64,000 nt of DNA from Fuerstiella sp. GTDB taxonomy: Bacteria > Planctomycetota > Planctomycetia > Planctomycetales > Planctomycetaceae. Shown piece by piece: positions 35,461-42,839 of this stretch (position 1 is the stretch's first letter; each line of letters opens with the position of its first letter). Under the pieces are notes generated by a model. That model saw nothing but the letters and a program-made list of their open reading frames with translations. It was not told the origin of the DNA and searched no databases. Position numbers and translations under genes: made by a program. Location: the NCBI GenBank assembly GCA_029247265.1, contig JAQWLN010000081.1:1-64000 (forward strand). The letters are read 5' to 3'.

Positions 35461-37209
35461 TTAAACAACGAGATCAGGACAAATGCGTCCCAACTCTCCT
35501 AACAGATAATGTTCCACATCCCGAGCAAGGTCGAGGGTGCAGGCATGGGCTGCAATTCGTTTTGCCTCGGGAATCGAAATGTTTCGCACAACTTCCTTCA
35601 GTCGCGGAATTGAGTGCGGAGTTGCACTCAGGTTCCGCAGACCCAGCCCCAGCAGCAGCGGAATAAACCTGGGATCTGAACTCATTTGGCCACAAACGGT
35701 GACCGGTTTTCCGTGCTTGTCCGCAGCCTTCAGGACCATCTGAATCATCCTGAGAATTGATGGATCTCCTGATCGATACAGATGTGCGACCGACGGGTCG
35801 GACCGGTCACAGGCGAGAGTGTATTGGATCAGGTCGTTCGTACCAATCGAGAAGAAGTCGACTTCCCGAGCAAATTCCTCAGCCAGCATGACCGCGGAAG
35901 GCACTTCCATCATCATTCCAATGGGCAGATCTCTTTGGAATTCGATGCCTTCGTCCTCCAGATCCTCCATTACGTCCATCAGAATCATTCTTGCCTGGCG
36001 AAATTCCAGCAACGAGGACACCAATGGAAACATGACTCTGACGTTGCCATGAACTGCAGCTCTCAGCACGGCCCGCAGCTGAACTTTGAACAGCGGTGTG
36101 CTTTGCAGGCTCAGCCGAATACTGCGAAGTCCCAGCATCGGGTTCTGGCTGTCGGCAAATCGGTCCCGAATTCTTGCCGGAACTTTATCGGCACCAATGT
36201 CCAGCGTACGGATCACCACTGGCAGATCGCCGCAGGCTTTCAGGACCTTACAGTAGGCTTCAAAGTGATCTTCTTCAGATGGCTCCCGATTTCCTCCAAG
36301 ATACAGAAACTCTGTTCGATACAGTCCGACGCCATCCGCACCGCGTTTGCTGCAATGTTCAACTTCTTCCGGAAATTCAATGTTGCCGTAGATATGTACG
36401 CGTTGACCGTCCTGGGTGGCAGATACGACGTTGTCCAGAGACTCGAGACGCTCACTGACACGCAGGTTTCGAGCCTGTGAATCCTTTACTCGCTGGAACG
36501 TTGGTGCGTCCGGGTCAATCACGACCTGGCCATGGTCGCCGTCGAGAATGACTGTCTCGCCTCCGGAGACTCCCGCTAGGCATCGCCCGAGTCCCACAAC
36601 GGCTGGAATCTCCAACGCCCCTGCCAGGATAGCCGTATGGCTAGTGTGTCCCCCAACTTCCGTTGCAAAACCCAACACGTACTTCGGATCCAGTGTTGCA
36701 GTTTCTCCGGGCGTCAGATCGTGAGCCAGTATGATGACCGGCTGTGTAAGATTCGTCAGTTCTTCCCGGCTTTCTCCCAGCAGCTCGCGCAGCAATCGTT
36801 TTTCGAGATCAAAAATATCCAAAGCGCGTTCCGCAAGATACTGGTCGCCCAGATTCTGCATCTGCTCTGCAAATCCACGCAGTGTACGGCTGACGGCATA
36901 TTCCGGTGAATACTTACTCTCTTTGATCAGCGATTCAACTTCACCAACAATCTTCGGGTCCCGAGCCATCTGCAGGTGAGCAGAAAAGATGGCCGCATAT
37001 CGCTCACCCATTTTGTCTGCAACCAGAACCTCGTTCTCTTCAATGTCAGTGCACACGTGATCGAGTGCCGTCCGAAACCGAATAATCTCGGCTTCGACAG
37101 CGTCGCGAACTACAAATTTCTTGGGAATACGGAAGTTTTCAGACCCCAGCACGAGCGCCTGGCCGACGACGACTCCTGGAGAAACTGCGATGCCACTTCG
37201 AACTTGCAT
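35461..37209 (-). CDS. ptsI: Phosphoenolpyruvate-protein phosphotransferase (enzyme I of the PTS)
   Basis: 582 aa. It transfers phosphate from PEP to its own active-site His and then to HPr. Seen: the phosphohistidine region GGHTSHTAILA, PEP-binding motifs LYRTEFLYLGG, IRTLDIGADK and SIGTNDLIQYTLACDR, and the late Cys region VCGQMSSDP. In the last, Gln stands where Glu usually follows the Gly. Start ATG 37209 (MQVRSGIAVSPG) matches the usual EI start. It is the last of the EIIA-HPr-EI series on the minus strand. No sugar permease (EIIC) gene is in the window, consistent with a regulatory rather than transport PTS. Confidence 0.95.
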   Translation of the reverse strand: MQVRSGIAVSPGVVVGQALVLGSENFRIPKKFVVRDAVEAEIIRFRTALDHVCTDIEENEVLVADKMGERYAAIFSAHLQMARDPKIVGEVESLIKESKYSPEYAVSRTLRGFAEQMQNLGDQYLAERALDIFDLEKRLLRELLGESREELTNLTQPVIILAHDLTPGETATLDPKYVLGFATEVGGHTSHTAILAGALEIPAVVGLGRCLAGVSGGETVILDGDHGQVVIDPDAPTFQRVKDSQARNLRVSERLESLDNVVSATQDGQRVHIYGNIEFPEEVEHCSKRGADGVGLYRTEFLYLGGNREPSEEDHFEAYCKVLKACGDLPVVIRTLDIGADKVPARIRDRFADSQNPMLGLRSIRLSLQSTPLFKVQLRAVLRAAVHGNVRVMFPLVSSLLEFRQARMILMDVMEDLEDEGIEFQRDLPIGMMMEVPSAVMLAEEFAREVDFFSIGTNDLIQYTLACDRSDPSVAHLYRSGDPSILRMIQMVLKAADKHGKPVTVCGQMSSDPRFIPLLLGLGLRNLSATPHSIPRLKEVVRNISIPEAKRIAAHACTLDLARDVEHYLLGELGRICPDLVV

Positions 37210-37644
37210 TAAACCCGTCTGCGAAAAGATGAATTTTTGACGTCTCGAACACGCGAATATATGCCACCACCGAGGTTCTCGGTGTTTGTCCCGCAGCAGT
37301 CTACTGACAACCGGACGTAAATGTCGAACATCCGTCGGAACAGGCACGAATTGTCCCGATTACGACAGAAAGACCGTCCTATCCCCTGATTTTTTCATGA
37401 CTTACGCGGAAATAGACAAGATGGCGAAGGTCATTTTTGGGGCCCAGGCATTCGTCGACGAGTGCGGTGTCTGTCCCGCATGAACAAGCTGCTGACACGC
37501 CAACTGTCCGATTTCCCGAGTTGCTAGGAGCTTTCAATTCTGCTGGTCGTTCGAGATCGCGGTCACGGATGACGAACGATGAGAGAATGATGGCAGCCCC
37601 TGTTGACTTTGACTGCAGTCGAGCAGTCCTGGGGGGCGCGCATG
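37210..37644. other. Intergenic region between HPr and ptsI
   Basis: This 435-base gap separates the HPr gene from ptsI, both on the minus strand, and is long for an operon. I found no gene, strong hairpin or riboswitch-like element; ptsI may have its own promoter here. Confidence 0.45.
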
Positions 37645-37920
37645 TCAGTCGCTGATCGTTGCCAGAATCCCGGTGACCGCATCCAGCGCCGCAACGGCGT
37701 CGCCACCGGTCGCTTCCAGTGTCAGTTTTGCTCCGTGGGGAGCACCTAGGAGCATTAGTTCGAGCGCTGATTCGGCGCTGGCCGATTTGCCGTCAAAGCT
37801 GATCTTCACATTCGCATTAAGCGGCGAAACTTCCTTCACCAGCGTCGTGATCGGAGACAGATGGAGACCATTCGGACGAGCCAGCGTGATTTGCCGCCTG
37901 ATTGGCTCATCCGTACTCAT
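37645..37920 (-). CDS. HPr-family phosphocarrier protein
   Basis: 91 aa phosphocarrier between EI and EIIA. The active-site histidine is in NGLHLSPI, equivalent to NGLHTRP in E. coli HPr; the conserved Arg two residues after the His is Ser here. The regulatory-serine region aligns well (GKSASAESALELMLLGAPHGAKL), with a Ser at the position of Ser46. ATG 37920 (MSTDEPIRRQ) gives the normal size; longer frames overlap the EIIA gene. It sits between the EIIA and EI genes. Confidence 0.9.
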   Translation of the reverse strand: MSTDEPIRRQITLARPNGLHLSPITTLVKEVSPLNANVKISFDGKSASAESALELMLLGAPHGAKLTLEATGGDAVAALDAVTGILATISD

Positions 37921-38116
37921 CCTGGATTCTCCCGTTGAAAAAACGAGGCTTTTCTGGTCTGTAACACCGGCCCCATGCTGAAGTGTTCGAAACGTCCCCG
38001 TCCACTTCCGGCCGAAGCAGGAGCAGGATTGACCGCACAGTCGAGCAACAGAGCGGACCGGTACAATCGCCATTCTCTTGAATGTCAAGCTGGCGATCCC
38101 GGCGAGCGAATTTCGC

Positions 38117-38596
38117 TCAGGCCTCTTCCTCATCGCTACTATCAGCTTCGGACAACAGATCCCAGATATCCTTTTCAGTCGTCGACTGTTTCACGAAGTT
38201 GCAGAAATCTTGGCTGCGCAGGTGGCGTGAAATGTTTTCAAGGCCACGAAGATGATCGCCTGGTCGGTCCGGCGGAGAGACCAGCAGGAACAGGATAAAG
38301 ACATCTTCGCCGTCGAGGCTGGAAAAGTCGACTCCGTCGCGTGAGATCGCCACTGTCGCGACCAATTCTTCCGCGGCAGGATGCTTTGTGTGAGGAACGG
38401 CAACTCCATTGCCGATGCCCGTCGACCCCAGTTCTTCTCGTTTCAGAATGGCCGCAACTACTGCTTCTTCGTCTTCGGCCTTGATCGTGCCTGTGTTCTT
38501 CAGGCCAGCCACCATCTCTCGAATGACGTCTTCCTTAGAGCTGGCTTTGAGGTTCGGTATGATGGCCTTCCTCACAACAAAATCGGTCAGCTTCAT
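38117..38596 (-). CDS. ptsN: PTS EIIA (PtsN/nitrogen-type) protein
   Basis: 159 aa EIIA of the fructose/nitrogen (mannitol-Ntr) family, phosphorylated by HPr on a His seen in [11 protein letters not shown]. Also seen: [27 protein letters not shown] and [22 protein letters not shown]. The C-terminus is an acidic tail (SSDEEEA). Start ATG 38596. It lies 99 bases downstream of the HPF gene, matching the hpf-ptsN order common in proteobacterial rpoN clusters. It probably has a regulatory role (potassium, nitrogen or stress) rather than sugar import; that is inference. Confidence 0.9.
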   Translation of the reverse strand: MKLTDFVVRKAIIPNLKASSKEDVIREMVAGLKNTGTIKAEDEEAVVAAILKREELGSTGIGNGVAVPHTKHPAAEELVATVAISRDGVDFSSLDGEDVFILFLLVSPPDRPGDHLRGLENISRHLRSQDFCNFVKQSTTEKDIWDLLSEADSSDEEEA

Positions 38597-38695
38597 TTTA
38601 TTGATATCCTGAGTGTTCGAACTTGCGCCGATCAAAACGGCAACGTGCGGTGATTAAATGAGGGCGCAGGTTACGACCGAAACCTGTGCCGGTGG

Positions 38696-39058
38696 CTATG
38701 ATTCAGGGTCGTCTTGTGATGAATCTTCTTCAGCAATTCGGGCGACTTCTCCGACGGGTTTTTCGCGGCGGTGGTCTCGAGACTTTTCCTTGTATCGGTG
38801 TACCTGCTGCTCCATTTTTGAGAGCGTCCTGTCGAACGTCGTCTTGGCGTCATCGCCTTCGACGTGAGCGACTATGGTATGGTATCCCTCTATCTCGACC
38901 AGCATTTCGACGTTTGATCGACCACCTTCAAAGTCGATGGTGACATTGATTTCACTGACTTCGCCCAGATATCGAACGACTTTCTCAGATTTCCGAGTGA
39001 TGTATTCATGAAGTTCCGGACTGATGCTGCCGTGTCGACAGGTGATGGCAACCTGCAT
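38696..39058 (-). CDS. hpf: Ribosome hibernation promoting factor (HPF/RaiA family, short form)
   Basis: 120 aa. HPF binds the 30S subunit and stabilises inactive ribosomes in stationary phase. The single domain is clear: MQVAITCRHGSISPELHEYI, SEKVVRYLGEVSEINVTID, IEGYHTIVAHVEGDDAKTTFD and DRTLSKMEQQVHRYK. It lacks the C-terminal dimerisation domain of long HPF and ends in an acidic tail. Start ATG 39058 is preferred over a 15-codon extension. It heads the minus-strand series hpf, ptsN, HPr, ptsI. Confidence 0.92.
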   Translation of the reverse strand: MQVAITCRHGSISPELHEYITRKSEKVVRYLGEVSEINVTIDFEGGRSNVEMLVEIEGYHTIVAHVEGDDAKTTFDRTLSKMEQQVHRYKEKSRDHRREKPVGEVARIAEEDSSQDDPES

Positions 39059-39498
39059 ACTTTTGGACCCCCCAGAGGATGTTCGGGCGACGATGCCTGG
39101 CAAATAAAGAAAATTCTGACCGTTTCGTAGTTACGGCCATTCCGCGATAAGACCGTCGATCGAGAGTTACCAAGCGGGAAACAAGCTGATCATCGGACAC
39201 AGAACCCGATTCTAGTTCGCTGAATCCCGGAAAGAAAGACCCCAAACCCGGTTCCCGTTCGAAAGAAGCTTATCCGGACGGGCCGTCACCTCAGAAAGAA
39301 CTGGTTGCCGAGTCCACATCCGCCGTGTAGCCTGCGAGTGTCAATCCGTTCAATTGTTCCAGCAATCTGACGGGGCCGGGCAAAGTTTGTGATGCTGTGA
39401 CCAGTATCTCAGTACGTCGCCGGACCCGTACGGGACGGAGCCGATCGCTGAATAATATACGGCGCACAGGTATTTCCACTGCCCCTTCGATTGATCCG
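39059..39498. other. Divergent intergenic region between hpf and the rRNA methylase
   Basis: This 440-base gap must carry promoters for both divergent genes. I see no gene, no strong hairpin and no clear promoter motif. The RlmL frame is open for 34 codons upstream of its ATG but without domain content. Confidence 0.45.
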
Positions 39499-40824
39499 AT
39501 GCCCCGCTTCGATCTCATCGCCACGTCTACCTTCGGCCTCGAAAACGTCGTTGCCCGCGAACTTCAGCAACTCGGTTACACCGATTGCAGCGTTTCGGAC
39601 GGCCGTGTCTGTTTTAAGGGCGACGAAGCGGACATCGCACGATGCAATCTCTGGCTTCGGTCCGCCGATCGAGTGTTGATCCGCGTGGGGGAGTTTCACG
39701 CCCCTGATTTCGGTGCCCTGTTTGATCAGACCACTGCCCTGCCCTGGTCGGATTTGCTGCCTGTTGACGCGAAGTTTCCTGTCAAGGGGCGGAGCATTCG
39801 ATCAACCCTGCATGCCGTACCTAAGGTTCAGGGGGTCGCCAAGAAGGCCATCGTCGAGAACCTTAAGAAAAAGCACAATCGATTTCGATTCGATGAGTCT
39901 GGAGCAGAGTACGTCATTGAGGTGTCACTGCTGAAGGATGTGGCGACGCTGACACTCGATACGACAGGTGACGGATTACACAAACGCGGTTATCGACAGG
40001 TTGTTGGCACAGCTCCGTTACGTGAAACCATGGCGGCGGGGCTGATTCAGTTGAGCTATTGGAATTCCGACCGACCACTTATCGATCCGTTTTGCGGCAG
40101 TGGTACCATTCCCATCGAAGCCGCGCTAATCGGACAGAATATCGCGCCTGGCCTGCAGCGATCATTTGCAGCCGAGGACTGGCAGTGGTTCGATCGAGCC
40201 ATCTGGAAAAATGTTCGTGTCGAGGCCCGCGACGTACGCAAACGTGATCTGGCAGCTCCGATTATGGCGTACGATCACGACCCCGCCGCCATTCGGCGCT
40301 CGCTTCGATGCGCCACGGACGCCGGAGTTGGCGGCAGTATTCGCTTTAACTGCGAGGAAGTCAGCGAACTTAAGACACCACTTGAGTATGGATGCATTGT
40401 CACAAATCCGCCGTACGGTGAACGGCTCGGGGACAATGAAGAGGTCGAAGCAGTTTATCGTGTGATGGGTCACAGCTTCGCATCGATGGCAACGTGGGGC
40501 ATCTATGTTCTGACTTCCTATCGCGGCTTTGAAAACCACTTTGGTCGCAGAGCGTCTCGTCGTCGCAAACTTTACGCCGGTCGGCTGGAATGTCAGTACT
40601 ATCAATATCCCGGGCCACGTCCGCCTTTTGCGGAAGCCGGTGCCGAACGCCGCGATGCTGCCGATCAGCCACTTGCCCCAGTCCCCGCAGTCGCGGCGAC
40701 GCCGGAACGACCGCCCAGCCCGTTTGGAACGTTCGTGGCAGACTGCTCGACAGCGGCGGATGCAATTACAGTCGATCTCAACCGATTTGACGGACTCACC
40801 GAACGCCGCGGCAACGGTGAATAA
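39499..40824 (+). CDS. RlmL-like 23S rRNA guanine-N2 methyltransferase
   Basis: 441 aa. THUMP-containing class of SAM-dependent rRNA m2G methyltransferases (RlmL/RlmK or RlmG-like relatives), acting on 23S rRNA. The N-terminal ferredoxin-like/THUMP region covers DLIATSTFGLENVVARELQQLG and AVPKVQGVAKKAIVENL. The catalytic domain has DPFCGSGTIPIEAALIGQNIAPG and the N6/N2-methylase motif NPPYGERLG. The C-terminal about 60 residues are Pro/Ala-rich and variable. Start ATG 39499 (MPRFDLIATS). The product stops at 40824 and overlaps or nearly touches the next gene. Confidence 0.9.
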   Translation: MPRFDLIATSTFGLENVVARELQQLGYTDCSVSDGRVCFKGDEADIARCNLWLRSADRVLIRVGEFHAPDFGALFDQTTALPWSDLLPVDAKFPVKGRSIRSTLHAVPKVQGVAKKAIVENLKKKHNRFRFDESGAEYVIEVSLLKDVATLTLDTTGDGLHKRGYRQVVGTAPLRETMAAGLIQLSYWNSDRPLIDPFCGSGTIPIEAALIGQNIAPGLQRSFAAEDWQWFDRAIWKNVRVEARDVRKRDLAAPIMAYDHDPAAIRRSLRCATDAGVGGSIRFNCEEVSELKTPLEYGCIVTNPPYGERLGDNEEVEAVYRVMGHSFASMATWGIYVLTSYRGFENHFGRRASRRRKLYAGRLECQYYQYPGPRPPFAEAGAERRDAADQPLAPVPAVAATPERPPSPFGTFVADCSTAADAITVDLNRFDGLTERRGNGE

Positions 40825-40852
40825 CACTCGAGCACGACACAGGACCAGCTTC

Positions 40853-41284
40853 GTGGAAGACAGCGAACGCAGCCTTTTTATTGTTCTGTGTCTGGGAATC
40901 GGACTTTCCGGCAACGAAACGGACGACGAAATCGGGAAGGTGATTGAAGAAACTTCCGAAACGGCCGAAAGCGAAAAGATCAATGGGCTTCAAAAAGAGC
41001 TGGGCCGCTGGCTGAAGATTTCTTTTGCGGCCAGTGAAACTCGTCAGGATGCGTCGCTTGAAATGTGGGAGAAAATCGACGGCCAGCGCTACTCGCTGGC
41101 TGACGTCCCGGCGCGGCTCCGTCGCAAAGTGTTCGGCGGCTCCTTGAATCTGCAGAAGCGTGCGATGCGCGGCAGTCCGTTTTCCCGTCTGGCCGGAAAC
41201 GTCATGGCGTTTGTTCGGCAGATGCTCATTGTTGCCGTCCTCGCCGCCATCGCGTGGTTTCTGTTCACAAAGCTGAAGCCATAA
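40853..41284 (+). CDS. Hypothetical protein with C-terminal membrane anchor
   Basis: About 143 aa from GTG 40853, which has CAGGA eight bases upstream; GTG 40817 overlapping the rRNA methylase stop is an alternative. The N-terminal part is charged (NETDDEIGKVIEETSETAESEKI), followed by GLQKELGRWLKI, a region rich in Arg/Lys (RLRRKVFGG), and a single C-terminal hydrophobic segment (MLIVAVLAAIAWFLFTKLKP). This looks like a tail-anchored or single-pass inner-membrane protein. No family is recognised. It is probably translated with the rRNA methylase. Confidence 0.6.
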   Translation: MEDSERSLFIVLCLGIGLSGNETDDEIGKVIEETSETAESEKINGLQKELGRWLKISFAASETRQDASLEMWEKIDGQRYSLADVPARLRRKVFGGSLNLQKRAMRGSPFSRLAGNVMAFVRQMLIVAVLAAIAWFLFTKLKP

Positions 41285-41426
41285 TAATATGCAGCCACTG
41301 TGTGGGCCCCGCCAGACCTTTGCGGACTCTCAGCGACCACTGTGACTGTTGACTACAACATACGACGATCGCTGCTAAAGTGGCACCTGTTTGTCCTCAG
41401 CACATCGGACTGCCAGGAGCCCCGTG

Positions 41427-42752
41427 ATGAAGTCACTATTACCATTCCTTGTTTACCCAGGCTTGGTGTCTGCCGCGCTATCCGCCTGCATCGGCGATTC
41501 GGTGTGTCGTGCTGACGACGGCTTCCAATCACTTTTTAACGGTCAGGATCTGGCTGGATGGGAGGGCCCGGATGGCGCCTGGACCGTCGCGGATGGATCG
41601 ATCAGGTGTACGGGCCGAAAGGACGGAGGACGCAATTGGCTGATCTGGCGTGGGGGCGAGGTCGCAGACTTTGAGCTGCGTCTGAAAGTACGCTTCACCA
41701 GTGGAAACTCCGGTGTTCAGGTGCGCAGCGAAGAACGCGATGATTTTCAGGTCTGTGGGTACCAGGTTGAAGTCGCATCGTCGGACAAGATGGGACTGTG
41801 GCATCATTCGCTGAGCCCCGAAAAATACCGCAGCCATCTTGCGACAGCCGGACAGAAGGGGGCGATCAGCGAGAGTGGTGTAAAGACGGCGAAAGAATTC
41901 AAGGATCCCGCCAGCGTTCAGGCGGCATTCAAAGACGGCGAATGGAACGACATGGTGATCATCGCCAGAGGGGCGAAGCTGGTGCAGTTGGTGAACGGTG
42001 TTGTGTTGGCCGAGTTAATTGACCTGGACGCGAAGTACGCCCGTTCCGCCGGCGTGCTGGCTTTTCAGGACCATGGCAAAGGAACAGTCGCCGAATTTAA
42101 AGACATCTACCTGAAGCGTCTGAACTCGAACGCCGGGACTCCTGTCTTTGAAGATTCGTTTGAACGTGAATCTCTCGGCGATCGGTGGCAGGTGCCCATC
42201 AATTCCTTTTCCATTCGAAACGGCCATTTGCTGGGACAGGAAGATCCTCAGCGCGGTCATGGTGCTGTCGTACGGGCCGCAGTTCCGTTCCGCAACGCTG
42301 TCATCAGGTTCGCGTTCCGGTTCACGGATGGAAAGAATTTCAATCTAGTCATCAACGACAGGTCCTGCAAAAGTGTCCATGCCGGACATATCTGCCGTGT
42401 CTCATTTTCCCCGGCCCGAGTGCGCATCGCGGACGACAAGGATGGATTCATGAAGAATGAAATTTTCGACATCCGACAGGACGAAACCCGCCGCGCCGAA
42501 GTACAGAAACTTCTCAAAGGTCGTGATGTGGTCATCCCGAACCTACTGACAGCGGGGACGTGGCACGAAGCTGAAGTCACGATCGACGGCGACAGAATAT
42601 CCGTGCTCATCAATGGTGAAACGATCGGTGCGTTGACATCATCCGGCATCGCTCATCCGACAAAGACCGATTTTGGTTTTACTGTGACTGGCCGTGAAAT
42701 CGAATTTGATGATGTTCGTCTTTCGGCGGTGGACTCTACGGCTGTCGAATGA
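41427..42752 (+). CDS. DUF1080 (3-keto-disaccharide hydrolase-like) secreted protein
   Basis: 441 aa. ATG 41427 has AGGAG eight bases upstream and a signal peptide (MKSLLPFLVYPGLVSAALSACIGDSVCRAD). Residues about 30-220 are a DUF1080 domain (FQSLFNGQDLAGWEGPDGAWTVADG, DFELRLKVRFTSGNSGVQVR, AGVLAFQDHGKGTVAEFKDIYLKRL). Residues about 225-440 form a second lectin-like beta-sandwich (FEDSFERESLGDRW, FGFTVTGREIEFDDVRL). DUF1080 proteins are abundant in planctomycetes and are linked to polysaccharide or keto-sugar hydrolysis; this one is inferred only by family. Confidence 0.88.
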   Translation: MKSLLPFLVYPGLVSAALSACIGDSVCRADDGFQSLFNGQDLAGWEGPDGAWTVADGSIRCTGRKDGGRNWLIWRGGEVADFELRLKVRFTSGNSGVQVRSEERDDFQVCGYQVEVASSDKMGLWHHSLSPEKYRSHLATAGQKGAISESGVKTAKEFKDPASVQAAFKDGEWNDMVIIARGAKLVQLVNGVVLAELIDLDAKYARSAGVLAFQDHGKGTVAEFKDIYLKRLNSNAGTPVFEDSFERESLGDRWQVPINSFSIRNGHLLGQEDPQRGHGAVVRAAVPFRNAVIRFAFRFTDGKNFNLVINDRSCKSVHAGHICRVSFSPARVRIADDKDGFMKNEIFDIRQDETRRAEVQKLLKGRDVVIPNLLTAGTWHEAEVTIDGDRISVLINGETIGALTSSGIAHPTKTDFGFTVTGREIEFDDVRLSAVDSTAVE

Positions 42753-42839
42753 ACGTCCTGTGTTTGAGGGGTTCCGGTCCTCCATGATGGCCGGGATCTC
42801 GTTGTCTTACTCGCTTATTCCAATCAGATGATCTCCTAA

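Noticed and set aside
35133-35468. 111-codon minus-strand ORF between ptsI and the RNase gene
   Set aside because: It overlaps the ptsI stop and reads as Arg/Ser/Thr-rich non-domain sequence with no ribosome-binding site.
41340-41426. Sigma-70 promoter (TTGACT near 41348) for the DUF1080 gene
   Set aside because: The spacing to the nearest TAAAGT-like -10 element is about 19-21 bases, outside the usual 16-18.
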